From: Nymphaea colorata
Taxonomy: Eukaryota; Streptophyta; Magnoliopsida; Nymphaeales; Nymphaeaceae
Direction of reading: 5' to 3'
Assembly (NCBI RefSeq): GCF_008831285.2
Contig: NC_045143.1
Coordinates: 11,663,503 to 11,727,502 of the forward strand
DNA: 64,000 nucleotides
Shown: piece by piece, positions 58,901 to 64,000 of the stretch
Numbering within the stretch: position 1 is the stretch's first letter
Layout: each line of letters opens with the position of its first letter
Program-made: the position numbers and the translations under genes
Notes under the pieces: generated by a model
Seen by the model: only the letters and a program-made list of their open reading frames with translations
The model's database searches: none
What the model was told of the DNA's origin: nothing

Positions 58901-59128
58901 TAGAATACGCAATAAGTTGAAAAAGTGACAGAGAAACAACAAGATATGTGGTTCAGTAGATGGTTGCCTACGTCCGCAAGAAGGGTCGTGAGTCTTGCCT
59001 TACTCAACCGATATCACGAGAGAGATTTAAACTCATGTTTGTTGCATGACATTAAAACAGATTTATTTTCTTTACTATTCCTACTAGCACTAACAAATTT
59101 TACTCCAGCCTTGCTATCTTTATGTGCA
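58901..59128 (-). repeat. 5' LTR of the decayed copia element
   Basis: Partner of 54864-55103; preceded on the left by the degenerate primer site. Confidence 0.7.
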
Positions 59129-59149
59129 CTGTATTTGAACCCACATTTT

Positions 59150-62100
59150 AGGGCTCTAAAACAACAAATTCAAGGTCTATTTAATGAGCTGCAATGACTA
59201 AGCGTCATTTATGTGTGTTTAGGTGATTTCAATGCAATAGGTAACTACATGAGAAATCAGGCAGATATTTTTTTCTTCTTCCCTACTTGGTCTGCTCTTG
59301 ATTTATTGATGATAATGAATTGATTGAAATCAAGTGCTCTGATTCCAAGTTCACTTGGATTAACAATAGAACCAGGGTGAGCAATGCTATAAGTAACTTG
59401 AATAGGTGCTTTACGTCAAGAAGTTGGACAGATGACTGATAATGGGTCCTCAGTTTTGAGACTCTTCCGAGGATGATTTCAGATCATAATCCTATTTTGT
59501 TTCAATCAACAAAATAATGAAACAATACTTGGGGTAATACTTTTTGCTACCTTTAAAATTTGATAGAGTTGGCAGAATATATAGACGATATTTAGATGGG
59601 ATGGGTTGAACTGACTCAAGGTTATGCAATGATAAGACTGATCAACAAACATGAGGTGGTGTGTAATAGGCTGAAAATTTGGAGCAAACATGGTCCCAAT
59701 GATCTCCATTGCCAAATTTCTGGTCTAAAAACTGAAATCCAAAACATGCAACATAGAGTAGAAGCTAGAGAAATAAAAGCTATAACAAAGGAAATCAGTT
59801 TTACGATGCACCTTACTAGTTATCTTAGAAGGAGGAGAAAATATGGGGGCACAATTCTAGAATACAGTGGCTTCAAGAAGAAGATCAAAACACTATATTT
59901 TTTTCTTGGCATCGTTTAGGTAAAAGGAAGAAGAACAACTTCATGTGGTCTGAAATGGTGAGAAACTTTATATGAATTGTAAGACATATTCAAAACGAGC
60001 ATTGAATATTTCATTAATCTCCTTGGCACCAACTATGAATCTGGGAGGCTTCCATGCACTTTGATGGATGGTCATATTTTCTCTACAAGGAAAACTCATT
60101 GATGCTCCATAATATTACTTTGTGGGAGATCGATTAGGCAATGGTTTAGACATACAAAGATTCAGCCTTAGGTTCAAATGGATTCAACAGTGGATTCTAT
60201 CAGGTGCATTGGAACATGGTGAGATCTAGCGTCAGTGGAGCAATCAAAAAATTTTCTTGAAACTAGCAGGCTTGCCATGAACCTCATCAATCTTATATTA
60301 TGCTCATCCCCAAGGAAATTGGAGTAACTCACATGGGCAAATTTCAGCCTATCTCACCTTGTAACAGTCTCCTCAAGTTCATTACGAGGATTATGGTAAA
60401 GAGGATGAATCCCGTACTAACTTATATTATGTCCAAGAGTTAGAGTGCATTTCTTCAGGGTTTAGCATTCATGATAGTTTTCTCCTATGCTAAGAAGTCA
60501 TCGACATTTTGAGTCATCACAAGAGTAAAGCAACTTACATCAAAATGGACTTAAGCGAGACCTACGATCAAGTCAATTGAGAGTTTTTGCAAAATGCCAT
60601 GTGGTACCTTAGGTTCTGTGAGTGACCTCCAAAGTCATGCAAATGGTGACATCAATTTCTTTTGCACTATTACTAAATGAAAAAGAAGGCTCTTGGTTTC
60701 AGAGTGAATGAGGTTTGAGATAGAATAACCCCTCTCCCCCATATCATTTCATTACAGTGATGTAGACCTTAATTAGAGGTGTGGAAGCACATGTACTTAA
60801 TGGTAGTATCCACATTCCAAGAATGGGCACCAAGTTGTCGAGCCCATTCTCAAATTTTTATATTGATGATATTGTGTTTTTTGTTGATGATAGGAAAATA
60901 ACCTTGGAACTTTCAAGTCATGTCTTAATGAGATGGAGGCAAGCGTATGCCTCCTAGTTAATGCAGTGACCAGCCCAATCTTCAACTCAGAAGAACAATT
61001 CATGGAGGATATTGAAGCTAAGATGGGGTGGAGCTGTGGCAACCTGCCTACTCCTTATCTTGGAACCCCTCTTCAAGCAAGTAACTTATCTAAGACCAAT
61101 ATCAGGCCCTCCTCAAGCTGATCACAAGTTAGCAAATTGGAGAAAGAATACATTGTCATTTGCAGGCAAACTTTGCGTAATAAAACATGTCATTGTAGTC
61201 CTACTAAGAAGAGTTTGATGAAAGCTATTCCAAAAAAATACTTGCAAGGAATTGGAGAAAATGTGCACTGACTTCCTTTAAGGAGGCAACAATGATATGA
61301 AGGGGACATACCGTGTCAATTTGGCAACACTATGCACACCAAAAAGCGAACGTGAGGTTGGGCTCAAGCTCATCAAAGATATAAATAAGGCCAACTTGGC
61401 ATTCATTGCTTATAGAGTCATGACTCACGATTTTCCATAGGCTATACTAGTGAGAGAAAGATATCTCAAAGATGAAGCTTTGTAGAAAAAGACTGGAGTT
61501 GGGCCCAATGTTTCTAAATTATATAAAGGAATTACAAGATCATGATGGAGTACAAAGGTGTCTAACTAGTGAAAAATTTGGTATGGGGAGACTATTAAGT
61601 TTTGGAACCGCTAGAGATAAAACATATTGTTAGCGAAGCTTTGCCCCTCATTGGGCCAACAGTAAATTATACCATCAATGATATCATCCAAGATGAAGGG
61701 CACTATGTAGTTCATTTCCTTAGCCAGTTGGGTAAAATGATTGACTTTTGCATACTTGTGGGCATTGATCACGATGAAATGACATGGAAAAATAACACTC
61801 ACAAAGAAGGGTATGTGGTAGCCAACCAAAAAGACATGACAGGAAGACCCATGTAACCAGCTTATTTGGGCAGACAATGACAATAAGCTCCCTCAGGCAT
61901 GTTGTATTGCATCCAAAGAAGTGTAAGTCAATTATCGATGGATAAATTCATCCAAAAACAAGGAATGCAGTTGGCTAGCAGATGTTACCTATGCCATAAA
62001 GGAAGACAACCACCTACCTTTCAAATGCCAAATTACAAAGAATTTATGGGACACCATCCTAAGAGAAAATTCAAGGATAAAACAATGGACAAGTGTTGGA

Positions 62101-62600
62101 AAGACTACTTTCATATAATTTTCCATGGAAGATAAAGAGAAATATTTAACACAAAGAGAACTATGTTGTAAATAATGTTAGAAAAAAATTTTGAAGTTAC
62201 TGCAGGAAAATTCTTGCCAACAGAAAAATGGACCAAAACAAGTCATCATAAAGTCTTGAATTGGCTTGTTTCATGTGTTTTGGGCAGTGGTTGGATGATG
62301 GAGAATAGTTTGCATGTTAACATCTAGGTGGATCTTGGGTGAAAAGCAGGAAACTAGGTGTTATTAGATTGGTGAGGCATATACATGGGAAATACATTTA
62401 TAGCATTGCACCATGGAGGGAGACTTCTATGGAAGGAGTGGAGGATGTAATGTTGAAGGATTGTTTGCAGCAGCTAAACATGGAGCATGGAGAGGAAGGG
62501 ACAACACTGTTGCTCCCAAACAATAGCGATTGGAAGAAACAAGTTGAAAACAAGATCTAGGCTGTCACTAGGCAAGCTCACTGCACGTCTCAAGAGGGTG
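59150..62600 (+). mobile_element. Decayed L1-like LINE
   Basis: Plus-strand remains of LINE ORF2. The endonuclease motif GDFNAI lies at 59222-59239. RT has a PIS-type motif near 60350. Around 60540 it reads YIKMDLSETYDQVN, matching the KxDLxKAYDRVxW motif. The catalytic region near 60856 reads FYIDDIVFF in place of FYADDxxLF. An LxERYLKDEAL-like stretch near 61450 matches the region after RT. Stops are frequent, so the element is dead. Both ends are undetermined; its 5' part may lie left of the copia relic. Confidence 0.7.
59200..61600 (+). pseudogene. LINE ORF2 (endonuclease-reverse transcriptase) remains
   Basis: No continuous frame survives; motifs occur in the canonical EN-RT order in shifting frames. 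The second position of the catalytic YADD motif is Ile, which is likely mutational given the surrounding stops. Confidence 0.7.
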
Positions 62601-63681
62601 AGCTTTGCAATCTAAATTGGCTGGCTGCTTAAACTAGACAGCTGCTAATTAACAATCACTCCAACAATGCATTTTGTAGGAAATGGGATAACCCCACCCC
62701 TTCCTACAATCATAATTGCCTCCCTTCTCATGAATATGCGCCTGCCTCATATGACTTTTATGACAATTGAGATGAGGCTTATCAAATTCACAAGAATCAG
62801 CAGCACCTAGACTTGGATTAGGATCGATTTGGATTATCATGACCTGGATCAGGTTGCCCTAAATCTGATATCTACACAAACTTGGAAAATAACCAGTACT
62901 TTGAATAAGTGTGCAATGCACAAAAAGTGCATAAACGTTTGAGAGCAGAAACAATTACTCATCAATGATTACTGACTTATCCGAGTGTAGAAATTACAAA
63001 ATTTTTTAATTTGATATCCCCTTGCAAGATACTCAACACAAAACACCCCATGATACCTATTCTCTAGCAACCCTTCTTTCCACTTGAAGGCCCAAAATCA
63101 TGTTTTGAGGTTTGGAAGACAAAACAAGACAAATGAAAGTTGCTGTTGTAGGGACATATAATTGGCTATATTGCAGGCAGTCACGGTTCAACTAAGCCAA
63201 CAGATCGGATCGGGCCGGCCTGGCCAGATAAAGTCAGGCTCGAGGTGGCCTGACACCCGAAACCGGGGTTTGGGTCCGGTCCGACACTAGGTTCCATTAA
63301 ATTAAAAAAAATATATATTTAATCCAAATTAATATATAAATATAATTAATCATAAACAAATATTATAATTATATATAAAAATCAATAAAATATGTATTAA
63401 AAAAATCTTATCGAACCTAATTGGGCTTAGTCTGGCCCACCCATACCAGCCCGATAATTTATCGGGCTGGCCCAGTACCTTTTTTTTTTTGTGCCCGAGC
63501 CCAGGCCTAAGTCGGGTCGAGTACCGGGTAACCGACCTTACGCCCAGCCTTAGGTTCAACTTTGTCATGGTGCTGTCTTTTATAAAAGCCAAAGAGAAGC
63601 TATACCAACTACACACATGCACCTCAAAGTGTTCTGCTGATAATCCTCAAAAAATTCAGCTACGGGCATCTTAATTTGTAA

Positions 63682-63712
<31 letters not shown>

Positions 63713-64000
63713 AAACGATCCAAGAACAAGAGAAGAAATTAAACTTTCTCCCATTGAATTATAAGGTTTCTAATAACTCAACGCCACTAGTAGTAAGCAG
63801 TCTCCATCATCAATGAACAGCCATTAGCTGGAAGCGGCTCGCTAGTACCCCTAAACCAACAAATCCACAATCAGAAACTAGGGATTCAATAACGAATCGT
63901 TACCAACTGGCTCTTTCAGTTTCAGGGTTTACGACTGAATTTCTTTCAAACATAAAAAGAAACAAAAAGATAAGAGACGAGCCTCACTCCAGCTTGTTTC
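62601..64000. other. Right-hand intergenic region
   Basis: AT-rich DNA with a CCGGGTC/GGCCC-rich stretch at about 63190-63540 and a (TA)n run at about 63687-63712. No gene recognised up to the window edge. Confidence 0.5.
63687..63712. repeat. (TA)n microsatellite
   Basis: About 26 bases of TA dinucleotide. Confidence 0.9.

Larger units (their letters stand above)
54864..59128 (-). mobile_element. Decayed Ty1/copia retrotransposon
   Basis: Short LTR pair of about 240 bases (about 54864-55103 and 58901-59128), alignable along its length with many substitutions. The interior on the minus strand has copia gag, protease, RT and RNase H remains. A degenerate primer site (minus-strand TGGTATCAAATT, about 58887-58898) lies just inside the right LTR. 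LTR edges are approximate and no clear target duplication was found. This is older than the 33-39 kb copia element. Confidence 0.8.

Noticed and set aside
1-64000. CRISPR array, bacterial-type operon or organellar insertion
   Set aside because: No spaced direct repeats of CRISPR type, no prokaryote-like gene packing, and no recognisable plastid or mitochondrial gene.

Overview
This is nuclear DNA of a flowering plant. Two intact host genes have plant-type exon-intron structure, one of them the plant bifunctional aspartokinase-homoserine dehydrogenase with a plastid-targeting leader. Most of the rest is AT-rich intergenic DNA packed with plant-type retrotransposons (Ty3/gypsy, Ty1/copia, L1-like LINEs) and one DNA-transposon end. 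I cannot name the species. No rRNA, tRNA, CRISPR or bacterial-type operon was seen.

Layout: 485-2795 (-) is a two-exon BCS1-like AAA-ATPase of the AATP1/ASD group. 2971-6900 is intergenic. 6910-7380 looks like a CACTA (En/Spm) end. 7772-20549 is an old, decayed Ty3/gypsy element (-) with very long LTRs, whose 5' LTR is split by a separate 3.2-kb TG...CA insert (17334-20499). About 21.9-39.4 kb is a decayed L1-like LINE (-) that was interrupted twice: by a 6.76-kb Ty3/gypsy element (22387-29146, target duplication ACAAT) and by a 6.02-kb Ty1/copia element (33027-39045, target duplication GAACC). 39.4-44.4 kb is intergenic with local tandem duplications. 44486-53021 (+) is the complete 18-exon AK-HSDH gene. 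54.8-59.1 kb is a decayed copia element (-), followed by a second decayed LINE (+) at about 59.2-62.6 kb.

The host genes are not functionally linked. AK-HSDH makes aspartyl phosphate and homoserine for Thr/Met/Ile synthesis in plastids. The AAA-ATPase is a membrane-anchored ATPase of uncertain client. I derived splice sites by hand: every AK-HSDH junction keeps frame (2,745 coding bases, 914 residues), and one intron uses a GC donor.

I found no convincing undescribed system. The most informative oddities are the GC-AG intron in AK-HSDH, the two dated insertions nested in one LINE, the gypsy element whose pol frame runs into its own 3' LTR (a CRM-like arrangement), and the copia copy that lacks its integrase core and carries a long repetitive non-coding leader.
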